Below are positions 33,515 through 42,331 of a stretch of DNA of 64,000 nt, in pieces (the first letter of the stretch is position 1; every line of letters begins with the position of its first letter). The notes under the pieces were generated by a model. It had not been told where the DNA came from and ran no database searches. It was given only the letters and a program-made list of their open reading frames with translations. Both the position numbers and the translations under genes were made by a program. The DNA is from Nitrospira sp. SG-bin2 (GTDB lineage Bacteria; Nitrospirota; Nitrospiria; Nitrospirales; Nitrospiraceae), in NCBI GenBank assembly GCA_002083405.1, contig LVWT01000054.1, positions 89,006 to 153,005 on the forward strand, written 5' to 3'.

Positions 33515-34018
33515 ATGCCGATACGTCTTATCATGACAGGAGTTGTTCTCGCGGTGGCGGCCGCTGCCTGGCCGGCTTGGGCATGGGCCGACTTCACTGC
33601 GAGAGTCGTCACGGTGCACGAGGGCGATCGGTTCACGATCTATCATGATGGGCGAAAAGAGATGATCTATCTGAAAGACATCGACTGCCCTGAACTTAAA
33701 CAGCCCTTTGGGAAACAGGCACGACGGGTTGCAGCCGCGTACGTAGGGAACCGTGACGTGGTGATTCGGGCGCTGAAACAAGATCGGCAGGGGCGAAAGA
33801 TCGCCGAGGTGCTGCTTGTCGATGGACGGAATATCGCCCATGAATTGCTGAACGAGGGACTTGCCTGGTCGCGACCCCAATCATCCGACGGGCAGGGTCT
33901 CAAGGACATGGAAGATCTGGCCAGAGCGGCCCATAAAGGTCTCTGGGCGGACCCCAATCCTGTGCCGCCTTGGAAGTGGAATGCGGCAAAGAACGCCGGC
34001 CGGAAATTTTCCAATTAG
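33515..34018 (+). CDS. Secreted thermonuclease (SNase) family protein
   Basis: 167 residues with a signal peptide ending near AWAWADF. The SNase fold is visible as GDRFTIYHDGRKEMIYLKDI, DCPELKQPFGKQARRVAAAY and LNEGLAWSR, ending ADPNPVPPWKWN. The Asp of DCPE and nearby Glu/Arg residues match the active site (the usual R-L-x-G-I-D-x-P-E reads YLKDIDCPE, so the first Arg is replaced). It would cut nucleic acid in the periplasm or outside. A hairpin terminator follows. Confidence 0.88.
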   Translation: MPIRLIMTGVVLAVAAAAWPAWAWADFTARVVTVHEGDRFTIYHDGRKEMIYLKDIDCPELKQPFGKQARRVAAAYVGNRDVVIRALKQDRQGRKIAEVLLVDGRNIAHELLNEGLAWSRPQSSDGQGLKDMEDLARAAHKGLWADPNPVPPWKWNAAKNAGRKFSN

Positions 34019-34098
34019 CGACTCCTCCCATACTCGCTCTACCGTTCTTGTCGCAGATGAATCATAGGTGTCAGGTCCGCCGATGGTCGTGTGAGCGG

Positions 34099-34131
34099 CC
34101 CCTGGGAAAGAGATTGGATCTTTCCCAGGGG
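34099..34131. terminator. Bidirectional hairpin terminator
   Basis: CCCCTGGGAAAG (34099-34110) and CTTTCCCAGGGG (34120-34131) form a perfect 12-bp stem between the convergent nuclease and OmpA-like genes. The flanking T content is low. Confidence 0.65.
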
Positions 34132-34148
34132 TTGGTCCCTACCGTGGG

Positions 34149-34934
34149 TTAACTGCCTGGAGTCGGCGCTGAGTTCAGCGGCAGGAGATGTTCGGTCGAG
34201 GGACCGGGTGCTTCGGATTTCGTTGAGGAATCGGTGCTTGGGTCTGAGAGATCTGACGAACCGGCGGCGACGGCGGGAGCCGCCATGTGACCCTGGCCGA
34301 TCTTTCTGATTTCGAGATGGACCCGGCGATTGATATTGCGGCACAGGGCGCTGTCGTCGACGCAGAGCACGCCGTCTTCACCAAGGCTCACCATCTTCAT
34401 CCGGTGCTCGGCCACCCCTGCATGGAGGAATTCAGTCTTCACAGCTTCTGCCCGCTTGAGGCCAAGCTTCTTATTGTAATCGGCCGAGCCCTGCTGGTCC
34501 GTATAGCCCTGGATCAAGATTCCATAGTCCAGATTGTGCTTCAGCAGCTCGGCCCGGGCGGCGAGCTGTGCCTTCCCTTCCTCCGTCAATCCCTTCCGGC
34601 CCACCTCGAAGTACACATCCGCATGGATCACATCGTCCAGCGGCGCGACAGCGGGAGCCGTGACGGAGGTGGAATGGATGGTCGCGGCTTCGGCCTGATT
34701 CATGACGCCGGCTTTTTTGATGATTGCCGGCACATCGGTGTTCTCAATCTTCCCTATCGCGGGGGTCACTGTAGTCTGGTCGGCGGTCTGTCCGTAGTAC
34801 CAGGCTGCGGCCACTAATCCGCCCAGCACGAGCACCACCCCGGCCAGGAGCGTCACTTCTTTGGTGTCTCTCTGCGGCCCCACGATCTTGGGGGCGATAT
34901 TCCCTGACGATACTTGCGATGGACCGTTCTGCAT
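34149..34934 (-). CDS. OmpA-family protein with N-terminal membrane anchor
   Basis: 261 residues. A single helix (VTLLAGVVLVLGGLVAAAWY) near residues 27-47 anchors it to the inner membrane. The OmpA/Pal-like peptidoglycan-binding domain spans about residues 105-215 (DVYFEVGRKGLTEEGKAQLA, LIQGYTDQQGSADYNKKLGL, AEAVKTEFL, CRNINRRVHLEI). It has the Asp and Arg residues that bind diaminopimelate (YTDQQGSADYN, NRRV). A Ser/Pro-rich tail follows. It should link the inner membrane to the cell wall. Confidence 0.88.
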   Translation of the reverse strand: MQNGPSQVSSGNIAPKIVGPQRDTKEVTLLAGVVLVLGGLVAAAWYYGQTADQTTVTPAIGKIENTDVPAIIKKAGVMNQAEAATIHSTSVTAPAVAPLDDVIHADVYFEVGRKGLTEEGKAQLAARAELLKHNLDYGILIQGYTDQQGSADYNKKLGLKRAEAVKTEFLHAGVAEHRMKMVSLGEDGVLCVDDSALCRNINRRVHLEIRKIGQGHMAAPAVAAGSSDLSDPSTDSSTKSEAPGPSTEHLLPLNSAPTPGS

Positions 34935-35506
34935 GATGGCATCCTCCTTGTTGCATCCGTAAAACGTGAAAGGTGAAATGTCAGAGGCGCGTCCGACTTA
35001 TTGAGCCTGAGCCTTTGCACCACCTCCTTTCCGACTCCGTGTGCGATGCGCCCACGCTCGGTACTTGAGCAATGGAGGTGCCGATGGGGGAGGGCCGGAA
35101 ATTTCTGAACGATCCGTGGAATATTCAGGGGTTCGGGGAAATGAATATCAAAAGAAGGAATGCGGGGAAGCAGTGCCCATCACGGGATGCGGGGATGGCC
35201 CCGCAAGAGGGAGGAGGAACGATACCCGTACCGATTCCTTGCTCCCCGAGCGCGCACGCAGGATCATCGGATTTGCAGACTATGGGTGGTGCTCGCTCAA
35301 CAGGCGCAGTGGAATCAGCACGGGTGTCGTTCCGAGGGAAAGAAGATGAGCAAATTTGGAAGGATCGGTATCTATACTGCGGTCTTTAGGGATTTCGAGG
35401 TTTAGAAGGTTGGATATTGCTCTAACAGACAGAATTATTCGGTGGAGCTGGCTCTTACGAGAATTGGTCTTGACATTGTTAGCCCGTTAAGGGCAGCTAG
35501 CCAGGT
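34935..35506. other. Intergenic region without a supported gene
   Basis: 570 bases. On the minus strand GGAAAGGAGGTG precedes a GTG at about 35020, but the frame it opens is short, runs into the OmpA gene and has no protein-like character. Plus-strand frames (about 35072-35389) have odd composition. No repeat was seen. Confidence 0.5.
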
Positions 35507-36166
35507 ATGGGAAAGCAATCCAGGGGGAGAGGGAAATCGGTCAAAGTGTCCGAGTCACCGACTGGCGTGTCTCGGCTAAGCGGCCGGCTTCGGGGTTTTG
35601 GAATTTTCATCGCCGGTACTGTGTTCGGGCTCTACGTCGTTCACTGGTTTGTCGAGTTTCTTCCAGGGCCCGAGGTGGGAGCCACCGTTCAAGGTCTTCG
35701 CGGGACGACTCCGAACACATCTGGGTGTGTCTACTACACCCTAATGGTCAGGAGCGGTCAGCCTATTGAGTACGTGTATTTGAAGACACAATTTCCCGGA
35801 AAGGTAGGCAACTTCAAGGTCGGCCTCCCTCAGGAGGCTCAATCTGTGATGGCTGGGCGAATAGCGATGCAGGCTTGGGAAGCTGGGAAGGACGAAAACG
35901 GGAATTGCACGATTGTTCAAGCAGCAGTGAACAATACGGCAGATGTCCAGGCGTCTGCCGCTGGCAATATGATTACCATCCATGCTTCTAAGCTTCCGTC
36001 GAATACGTACATCATGGGAATGGTTGCTACGGTTGAGGGAGAGTCGAGCCTGAAGCCATCTCCAACTGGCCTATTTATCGAAGGTGAGTACGAGTACGTG
36101 AAACTTGGTCAGACGGTTCGAAAGGTCCTGCCAATTTCGAACAAAGGCGTCACCGACACAAAATGA
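35507..36166 (+). CDS. Membrane-anchored hypothetical protein
   Basis: 219 residues. A basic N-terminus, then one membrane helix (GIFIAGTVFGLYVVHWFVEF) near residues 31-50, then a periplasmic beta-rich domain (YYTLMVRSGQPIEYVYLKTQ, NGNCTIVQAAVNNTADVQAS, ASKLPSNTYIMGMVATVEGE). Codon use and composition look slightly different from the neighbours. No family is recognised, although the fold may be Ig-like. Confidence 0.6.
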   Translation: MGKQSRGRGKSVKVSESPTGVSRLSGRLRGFGIFIAGTVFGLYVVHWFVEFLPGPEVGATVQGLRGTTPNTSGCVYYTLMVRSGQPIEYVYLKTQFPGKVGNFKVGLPQEAQSVMAGRIAMQAWEAGKDENGNCTIVQAAVNNTADVQASAAGNMITIHASKLPSNTYIMGMVATVEGESSLKPSPTGLFIEGEYEYVKLGQTVRKVLPISNKGVTDTK

Positions 36167-36440
36167 GTATGCATAGATTGGAGTTCATGGGGCAGACACC
36201 TTCTCTGGCCATATGAGCATTTCTGAGACCTGAAAGGTGGACGATCTTCAATCACCAGTTACTAAGGTCTTCCTAGAGCATGAGTGACGCGGTAACCTAC
36301 TGCTCGGTCCCAAGCGGAGACAAGCGCGGCCCCGCTTTGCTCCGTCTGCTTTATTATCGTATCCGGGAATGCGCCCTCCGCAAGGGGCAGTTTATGGGGT
36401 TTCTGTAGGTTCACCCGACAGGGAGTGAGGCATAGCATTC
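36167..36440. other. Intergenic region
   Basis: No gene could be supported between the hypothetical membrane protein and the SmbP promoter. Confidence 0.45.
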
Positions 36441-36470
36441 TTGACAGGTTGCGAAAACGCTGTGTAGAGT
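36441..36470 (+). promoter_or_regulatory. Promoter of the SmbP-like gene
   Basis: TTGACA (36441-36446) and TAGAGT (36465-36470), 18 bases apart, 57 bases before the start codon. The leader contains GAGGGGAAG as ribosome site. Confidence 0.65.
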
Positions 36471-36527
36471 TTGGTTTGTTCTACAGTCTTTTTAGGCCGT
36501 ACATTTTAATCACGAGGGGAAGAAACG

Positions 36528-36869
36528 ATGATCAGTAGATACTACCGTGCCGTCCTCATGGTGGTTGTGCTTGGAGCGTTCGTGACGGTGCCCCTGGTGA
36601 ATGCCTATCCGACCGCATCGGGTAACGTGAGCCTGGCCATCGATCACGTGAAGCAAGCAGTGGCCCATGGTAAAGAGGGGCATGTTGACGAGCTTGTGAA
36701 GCATGCGGAAACGGCGCTGGATTTTGCGAAGATGGGAGGAAAAAGCTTGGAGGTGAGCGAAGGGATTCAGCACCTGAAAGAAGCCATTGCCCATGGCAAA
36801 GCTGGTCACGCCGACGTGGGAGTCGAACACCTCGAGGTCGCCCTCAAGCATTTATCTGAGTTCAATTGA
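36528..36869 (+). CDS. Small metal-binding protein, SmbP-like
   Basis: 113 residues with a signal peptide ending near VNAYPTA. The mature part holds repeated helices with evenly spaced His: AIDHVKQAVAHGKEGHVDEL, KHAETALDFAK, then GIQHLKEAIAHGKAGHADVG and EHLEVALKHL. The two halves are near-duplicates. This is the pattern of SmbP of Nitrosomonas europaea, a periplasmic four-helix protein that binds copper and other metals. It probably buffers copper for the respiratory enzymes. It has its own strong promoter. Confidence 0.85.
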   Translation: MISRYYRAVLMVVVLGAFVTVPLVNAYPTASGNVSLAIDHVKQAVAHGKEGHVDELVKHAETALDFAKMGGKSLEVSEGIQHLKEAIAHGKAGHADVGVEHLEVALKHLSEFN

Positions 36870-37055
36870 TGGAGATGTTCCCGAGTGCATGCGACTAAGT
36901 ACTGGGGTCGCGTCTTGTTCAGTGCCTGCCAGCCGATCAGTGCGCATCTGCGGCTCTTCATCGTGTCGTCTGTAACTCCACGTTCACGATTTTTATTTCT
37001 GAGAACAGAAAAAGATTCCAGGAATTATTGATCACTCGTTATTGGTGGAGGCTAC

Positions 37056-37259
37056 ATGGCAGGACAGGGATCTGCGGGGAATGTCATAGCAGCGCTCTGT
37101 AGCTTCTTCATTCCCGGCTTAGGGCAGCTGCTTCAAGGGCGCCTGGTTATGGCCATTATCCAATTCGTCCTGGCCGGTATCCTCTGGTTCTTCCTCCTGG
37201 GTTGGATCATTCACCTCTGGTCCATCCTCGACGCCGCCTTGTGGAAGCCCAAGCACTAA
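37056..37259 (+). CDS. Small TM2-like membrane protein
   Basis: 67 residues with two helices (VIAALCSFFIPGLGQLLQGR, then IIQFVLAGILWFFLLGWIIH). The segment FIPGLGQLLQGR matches the turn of TM2/DUF5683-type small membrane proteins. GGTGGAGG precedes the ATG. Its function is unknown. A terminator overlaps its stop codon. Confidence 0.8.
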   Translation: MAGQGSAGNVIAALCSFFIPGLGQLLQGRLVMAIIQFVLAGILWFFLLGWIIHLWSILDAALWKPKH

Positions 37260-37295
37260 CGCCGGGGGCAAAAAGGCGTTGGACCTTGCTTTTTT
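37258..37295 (+). terminator. Rho-independent terminator
   Basis: AACGCC (37258-37263) pairs with GGCGTT (37275-37280), with six T at 37290-37295 after a short gap. Confidence 0.6.
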
Positions 37296-37349
37296 AAATC
37301 AGGTCTTCCTGCGAGTGCCGGTGAATCAGTGTGATTCAAGAATCTGAAT

Positions 37350-37742
37350 CTACGTGGTCACGACTCTGACGTTACGCGGTGCCTCACTCTTCAGCACGTG
37401 TACAATTCCGGTTACTCGCACTCGATCCCCATCCCTCGGCAACGCTCTAACCGCACTCTGCTTACAGCTTCCCAAAACCTCTACGGTCAACGAACCCGTC
37501 TCATCCTCCAGTATAAAGGAGGCTCTTCCATAGAGAACGCGACATGTTTTCCCCGCACCAACGGCTGGGGGAAGTACCTGAAGATCGCTTGTTACACCCT
37601 CTAGCGTTACCAGATGTTGTTGGTACGAAGTGGCTTGTGGCGACAATAATTTCTGGATCGAGACTCGTTCTGGTTCGGCGGCATCGGCAGGGCTGAGGAG
37701 TAGGGACGCAACGAGAAGGCTGTAAGTCATCCACCAGGACAT
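37350..37742 (-). CDS. Exported OB-fold-like protein
   Basis: 130 residues from ATG 37742 (ACAGGA upstream; the ATG ten codons earlier is possible). A signal peptide ends at DAAEPE. The body (HLVTLEGVTSDLQVLPPAVG, then ASFILEDETGSLTVEVLGSC and GDRVRVTGIVHVL) has the five-strand pattern of bacterial OB-folds that bind small ligands or oligonucleotides. Two Cys (KTCRV, GSCKQ) may form a disulfide. Confidence 0.65.
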   Translation of the reverse strand: MSWWMTYSLLVASLLLSPADAAEPERVSIQKLLSPQATSYQQHLVTLEGVTSDLQVLPPAVGAGKTCRVLYGRASFILEDETGSLTVEVLGSCKQSAVRALPRDGDRVRVTGIVHVLKSEAPRNVRVVTT

Positions 37743-37880
37743 TGATCCTGTAACCGTGTGAGACGGTGCCATGTCGTAAGTCTAGCACACCCATGCGTAC
37801 GTCTTTTCCATATGGGGCAAAGAGCGGGGGACACATCTTGTTCTGTGCAAGCCGGAGAGCCAGGGGCAATATTGAGGGAA

Positions 37881-40535
37881 TCAGGCTCCGGCTCTTTTCG
37901 TGCGAGACGGCTGTACTTCGGGAAACCGCTCGCGTACCAATCGCTCGACTGCGACGAAGTGTCTTTCAGGAAGATTCTTGAAGCGCCGTTTGCAATCGGC
38001 GAGGGCTGCGTCGGCGGTGGTGAACGGCTCGATCACGGACATCAGGTGGCTATAGTAATCCATCAGTTTGAGCTCGACCATGCGGAGATGGCTTGGATCG
38101 CCGGCGATCGCCAGGGCGGCGTTGGCCTGGTCGCCGTTGGAGTCGACCAGCGCTTGGAAGCAGAGACCTTTGAGGCGTTGTGTCACTGTGCTGCGGTCCC
38201 AGCCCAGCATCTTTGCCGCATCTTGCATATCGAAACCCTGTTGTCGCAGGCAATTCAGCACGGCGGCGTCCCCGGCTGAGTCCGGCAGCGTGGTGGATTG
38301 AGACGGTGTCTTCGCGCTCTCCGTTGCAGTTTCCTCTAAATCGAACGAGAGCTTCGTCAGCACCGGGCCATCGCTCAATGCGATGGCTCGTTCGAGCGCA
38401 TGGCGCAGTTCCCGGACGTTGCCGCGCCACTCGTGGCCGGTCAAGGCGCGGAGCGCATCGTTGGAAAGTTTGGGAACCGGCCGGCCCATCTGCTGCGCGA
38501 TGTCGGTCAAGCACTGGTCTGCGATGGCCGGAATGTCGCCGGTGCGTTCACGCAGCGGCGGCAGCCTGAACACAAGGCCTTTTAACCGGAAATACAAGTC
38601 TTCGCGGAACCAGCCTTCGGATACCCCGCGCTGCAGGTCACGGTTGGTTGCTGCCACGATGCGCACATCTACCGTGGTGGGAGTGGTGGCTCCGACGCGA
38701 TAAAATGACTTCTCTTGCAACACTCGGAGCAGCTTGCTCTGGTGATCGAGACGGAGATCGCCGATTTCATCCAGAAAGATTGTCCCATGATGAGCCAGCT
38801 CGAAATAACCCCGCCGGTCCGCCGATGCCCCGGTGAAGCTGCCTTTGATATGTCCGAATAATTCACTCTCGAAGAGTTCCGGCGAGATGGCGGCCATATT
38901 GACGGCGATGAAGGTCTTGCCGGCTCTGGGGCTGAGCCGATGCACCGCCCGGGCGAACAGTTCCTTTCCTGTACCGGGCTCCCCCAGGAGTAACACCGTC
39001 AGCGGGGACTTGGCGCCTCGTTTGACGTCTCGGAACATGCACAGGAGGGTCGGGTCTTGGGTGATGATCCCAAGCTGGCGGCACTCGCTGCGCAATTGAT
39101 CGAGCCCGGCATCGCCGATGGAACGGGAATCTGTGCCGGCGGCGCGGAGATCGTGCAGCTGCCGTTCCAGCCGTTCCAGTTGCTGCCGGACAAGATGCTC
39201 CTGGGACTGCGCCTCCGCGAGTTGTGACCGCAACGACTCGGTGCTTCCAGCCCGGTCATCCTGCCGGCTTGTGTATTGTGCGACGGCGATCTTGGCGGCT
39301 TCCAAATCTTCCTGAAGGGCCTCCACACGATTCTCGCGGAGTGTGAGCGCATCGCGGACCGCGGCGGCATCCTGCTGCACGCGGAGCATTTCCCGTTCGA
39401 GAAGAATCATGCGCTGGTTCGTGGTGAGATGGACCCAGGCGGTTGTGCCGACCAGCACGACCAGCAAGGCGATCAGCGGCTGCGCTACCGGCAGGACAAG
39501 GTGAAACGCCGGCAGCGCGGCGAAGGTGATGGCGCCGGAGAGGACCGCTGCGACGGCTGCGACGAGGAGGCCGATCGATCCATGAAACCGGAGCAGACAC
39601 CAGGCTATGAGTGACGCGAACAGAACAGTGAGGGTGAAGCGCCAGGGTGAACCGACCTGACAGACTCGATTGCCGGTGAGCAGGCTATTGAGCAGATGGA
39701 GGTGCGCCGTCATGCCTGTCACTGTTTGTCCGGTCGCCAGGAGCCAGCGGCTCTGAGTCGTAGAATCGGGAAGGATCACAACCACTTTGTTCTTGAACCA
39801 TTCGTTGAGTATTCGTTCGTCGTGACGGTGAATGGCGTCCCATACTGCGGAGAGTGGAACGGTTGGCAACGACGACAGTGACCCGTTTCCAACAAGGTTG
39901 ATCAGCGCCATTGCCCCGTTCTCTGTGGCGACCGGCTGCGTTTCCAGCATCCGTCTCTGCCGATACAGGTCGTATAGGGCGGAGCCGAATGCGGGCACAG
40001 CCTGGGCCCCGATCGCGGCCGATAGCGGGACGGTTCGTGTGACATGATCCGGGTCCGAAGAACCATCGAGATGCGACAGGATGGCTGCGTGGGATTCAAT
40101 TGCGTGATCGGGGTTGTGAACGAACACAATCGGTCCGGCTGTATGGATGGCTTCTGCCAGCAAGGCGTCGCCGGTGGCTCCACCGAGTGATGCCGGGCTT
40201 GCGTGATCGAGTCGGTGGTCAAGGCCGATTGCCGCTGCGTCGGCCTCGTGGACGGCGGTGATCAATTGCGCCAAAGAGGAGCGCTCCACTATTGGCCCAA
40301 ATCGTTCGTCGGCGGCCGGATCACGTGCCACAATGGTCAGCGATGAACTGACTGCAATAGGAGTGCGATGGTCAAGCCATGCGTCGTAGAGCGCCCAATC
40401 GAGCGCCGTCAGTGTAGCGGGAGCTGCGGCCCACAAGGCGATGGCCGGGAACGTGGCAAGCAAACCCATCGTGAGCGCTTGCAGCGTGCTCGAGGTAAGG
40501 AACAGCCGCCAGACAGTTTCCCGCTCTAGTCCCAT
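37881..40535 (-). CDS. Sigma-54-dependent regulator with CHASE2 sensor
   Basis: 884 residues. After an N-terminal helix, residues about 30-300 form a CHASE2 domain (ALDWALYDAWLDHRTP). Three helices follow, then a long coiled coil (EREMLRVQQDAAAVRDALTL onward). The AAA domain has Walker A LLGEPGTGKELF, the sigma-54 contact motif GSFTGA and Walker B TIFLDEIGDL. A Fis-type HTH (MQDAAKMLGWDRSTVTQRLK) comes next. About 85 residues continue after the HTH, which is unusual. ATG 40535 lies just past the stop of the gene upstream; GTG 40553 is an alternative. It should activate sigma-54 promoters in response to an extracytoplasmic signal. Confidence 0.88.
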   Translation of the reverse strand: MGLERETVWRLFLTSSTLQALTMGLLATFPAIALWAAAPATLTALDWALYDAWLDHRTPIAVSSSLTIVARDPAADERFGPIVERSSLAQLITAVHEADAAAIGLDHRLDHASPASLGGATGDALLAEAIHTAGPIVFVHNPDHAIESHAAILSHLDGSSDPDHVTRTVPLSAAIGAQAVPAFGSALYDLYRQRRMLETQPVATENGAMALINLVGNGSLSSLPTVPLSAVWDAIHRHDERILNEWFKNKVVVILPDSTTQSRWLLATGQTVTGMTAHLHLLNSLLTGNRVCQVGSPWRFTLTVLFASLIAWCLLRFHGSIGLLVAAVAAVLSGAITFAALPAFHLVLPVAQPLIALLVVLVGTTAWVHLTTNQRMILLEREMLRVQQDAAAVRDALTLRENRVEALQEDLEAAKIAVAQYTSRQDDRAGSTESLRSQLAEAQSQEHLVRQQLERLERQLHDLRAAGTDSRSIGDAGLDQLRSECRQLGIITQDPTLLCMFRDVKRGAKSPLTVLLLGEPGTGKELFARAVHRLSPRAGKTFIAVNMAAISPELFESELFGHIKGSFTGASADRRGYFELAHHGTIFLDEIGDLRLDHQSKLLRVLQEKSFYRVGATTPTTVDVRIVAATNRDLQRGVSEGWFREDLYFRLKGLVFRLPPLRERTGDIPAIADQCLTDIAQQMGRPVPKLSNDALRALTGHEWRGNVRELRHALERAIALSDGPVLTKLSFDLEETATESAKTPSQSTTLPDSAGDAAVLNCLRQQGFDMQDAAKMLGWDRSTVTQRLKGLCFQALVDSNGDQANAALAIAGDPSHLRMVELKLMDYYSHLMSVIEPFTTADAALADCKRRFKNLPERHFVAVERLVRERFPEVQPSRTKRAGA

Positions 40536-40537
40536 GG

Positions 40538-41794
40538 TTAGTGAAGACTCCACTCACGGAGCAGTGCCGCCGCTTCCTGATTCGGAAGATGTTTGAGCAG
40601 GGTTTTGGCTTTGGGCCTGTCGGGCGTCACGCCGAGTCCTTTGGCGTAGATGCGGGCGACCGTATATTTGGCGGAGGGAAACCCGTCACTCGCCACGGTC
40701 TCCAGGCAGGCGAGGATGGATTGATCGTATCGCGCCAGATGTGGTTCCCAGCCTGTTTCATACAATTTCGAGAGCGCGTCTTGCGCGACATCGCTCAGGG
40801 CATAGGTTTCTGCGATAAGTGCGGCGACGGCGTCGTCCGTACGGTTCTCCTTAAGCAGTCTGGTTCCCAAGGTTTCGTCGTCTGAACGGTGGTCACCCGG
40901 AGCATCCTTCCAGATGGTCAGGCGATAGGTCTGAAACGCGTCGAGGGCTTCCTTGCGCTTACGCTCCGGCACATTGAGGGACAAGGCTTGTCGGCGAAGT
41001 TTGGCGAGGGCGTCGGTCGCCGGTTGGTAGTTGAGCGCCGACGCTTGCGCCCACCAGAAGACTGCCAGACTAAGGTTTTTCTCGACGCCTTGTCCGCCCT
41101 TATAGGCATTGCCGAGGAAAAACTGTGCCGGCAGGACGCCGTCACGCGCAGCGTCTTCCATGAGCTCCGTCGCCTCTTGTTCGTGGTTCGACAGCTTTAA
41201 AAGCAACGCGAGCCGGTAACGCGCATCGGGAAAGTCTGGTTGCAGTTCGAGCGTCCGGCGATAAGACTGGACCGCTCCCTTCACGTGGCCCAAGGCATAG
41301 AGCACGCTGCCGAGCGTGTAGTGGGTGTGAGCCAGATCCGGGTTCAGCCGGATCGCGTCTTTCAACGCGGAGGCTGCCGTGCGCCAATCCTGTTTGGCCG
41401 ACAGCAGGATCCCAAGTTGCAAATGGGCGCCGGCGTTGTCCGGCTCTAGCAGGAGCGCTGCGCGGCACTCGTCGAGTGCGGCATCGAAGTCGCCGATTTG
41501 ATAAAGCCCCTGCGCCAGTTTCAGCCTGTTTTCCGCGCGCCTCGGCGCCAGGCGGACGGCGTCACGCAGCGCATGCAGCATTGTGATCGCATCTTCACGC
41601 ACAGGAGGCAGGAGTTCAAAATTGTGTTGTCGGTCATGTTGTTCTGGCGAAGGCACTGTCTCAGAAACCGGCGGCGGGGATTCGATAATCGAAGGCGGGC
41701 TGTCTTCCGGCGGTTGTGCAAACAATGAGGAAGCGGAAAAGAGTCCAATCAGAGGAAACATCCGGAGGGTGACGAGCACCAATTGATGACGCAT
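40538..41794 (-). CDS. Exported TPR/Sel1-repeat protein
   Basis: 418 residues with a signal peptide ending at LFAQPP. TPR repeats run through residues about 65-200 (LKLAQGLYQIGDFDAALDEC, HLQLGILLSAKQDWRTAASA, HYTLGSVLYALGHVKGAVQS), then Sel1-like repeats (PAQFFLGNAYKGGQGVEKNL, ASDGFPSAKYTVARIYAKGL). Such proteins scaffold others in the periplasm. Its stop directly precedes the start of the CHASE2 regulator, so it may present the signal that this regulator reads. Confidence 0.85.
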   Translation of the reverse strand: MRHQLVLVTLRMFPLIGLFSASSLFAQPPEDSPPSIIESPPPVSETVPSPEQHDRQHNFELLPPVREDAITMLHALRDAVRLAPRRAENRLKLAQGLYQIGDFDAALDECRAALLLEPDNAGAHLQLGILLSAKQDWRTAASALKDAIRLNPDLAHTHYTLGSVLYALGHVKGAVQSYRRTLELQPDFPDARYRLALLLKLSNHEQEATELMEDAARDGVLPAQFFLGNAYKGGQGVEKNLSLAVFWWAQASALNYQPATDALAKLRRQALSLNVPERKRKEALDAFQTYRLTIWKDAPGDHRSDDETLGTRLLKENRTDDAVAALIAETYALSDVAQDALSKLYETGWEPHLARYDQSILACLETVASDGFPSAKYTVARIYAKGLGVTPDRPKAKTLLKHLPNQEAAALLREWSLH

Positions 41795-41902
41795 CGGAAA
41801 TCCGCGCCTCTCCGGATCTGGTCAGATGAACGGATTGAATTATAGCACCGATTCGAGGCCGGATGGATCGGCAGGCTACGTTGATGGGAGCGGTCTTCGC
41901 GC

Positions 41903-42331
41903 TCAGCGCGAAGCTTCAATGACTTCCCGAATGCGCTGGATGTGACTCCGGAGTTGGGGGTCGTGGAGAGCGACTGCTTCATGGGCTACCCGCCAGACCG
42001 GTTCGAGCGGAGAGGGGTCGGTGGCGAGGCGGGGGATGATGTGCCAGTGGATGTGCGGCAGTTGGTTGCCAAGGAGTTCGTAATTGATTTTCTTGGCCCC
42101 ATAGGCCTGGGCGAGCGCCTTGGCGACCTGGTTCACGTCTTCCATCAGTTGCATCCGTTCCGCCGGTGTCAGATGAAAGAGCTCCGTTGCGTGACGTTGA
42201 AGGACGAGGACGGTCCAGCCGGTAAAGTATTGATCGTCATGGAGGTAGGCTGTCGTAATGCCGAGATCCGCGATGATATGATCGGCTCTGGGCCAGGTCT
42301 TTGCGCAGGCCTTGCAGAAAGAATCGGTCAT
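41903..42331 (-). CDS. HIT-family hydrolase
   Basis: 142 residues. The catalytic histidine triad is LPHIHWHIIPR. The N-terminal CKACAKTWP resembles the zinc-binding Cys pair of Fhit/HINT-like members. The substrate is probably a nucleoside phosphoramidate or dinucleotide. The ATG overlaps the TGA of the gene upstream (ATGA), so translation is coupled. Confidence 0.9.
   Translation of the reverse strand: MTDSFCKACAKTWPRADHIIADLGITTAYLHDDQYFTGWTVLVLQRHATELFHLTPAERMQLMEDVNQVAKALAQAYGAKKINYELLGNQLPHIHWHIIPRLATDPSPLEPVWRVAHEAVALHDPQLRSHIQRIREVIEASR

Noticed and set aside
35020..35032. A strong ribosome-like site GGAAAGGAGGTG with GTG on the minus strand
   Set aside because: The frame it opens is short, of random composition and overlaps the OmpA gene; possibly a relic.
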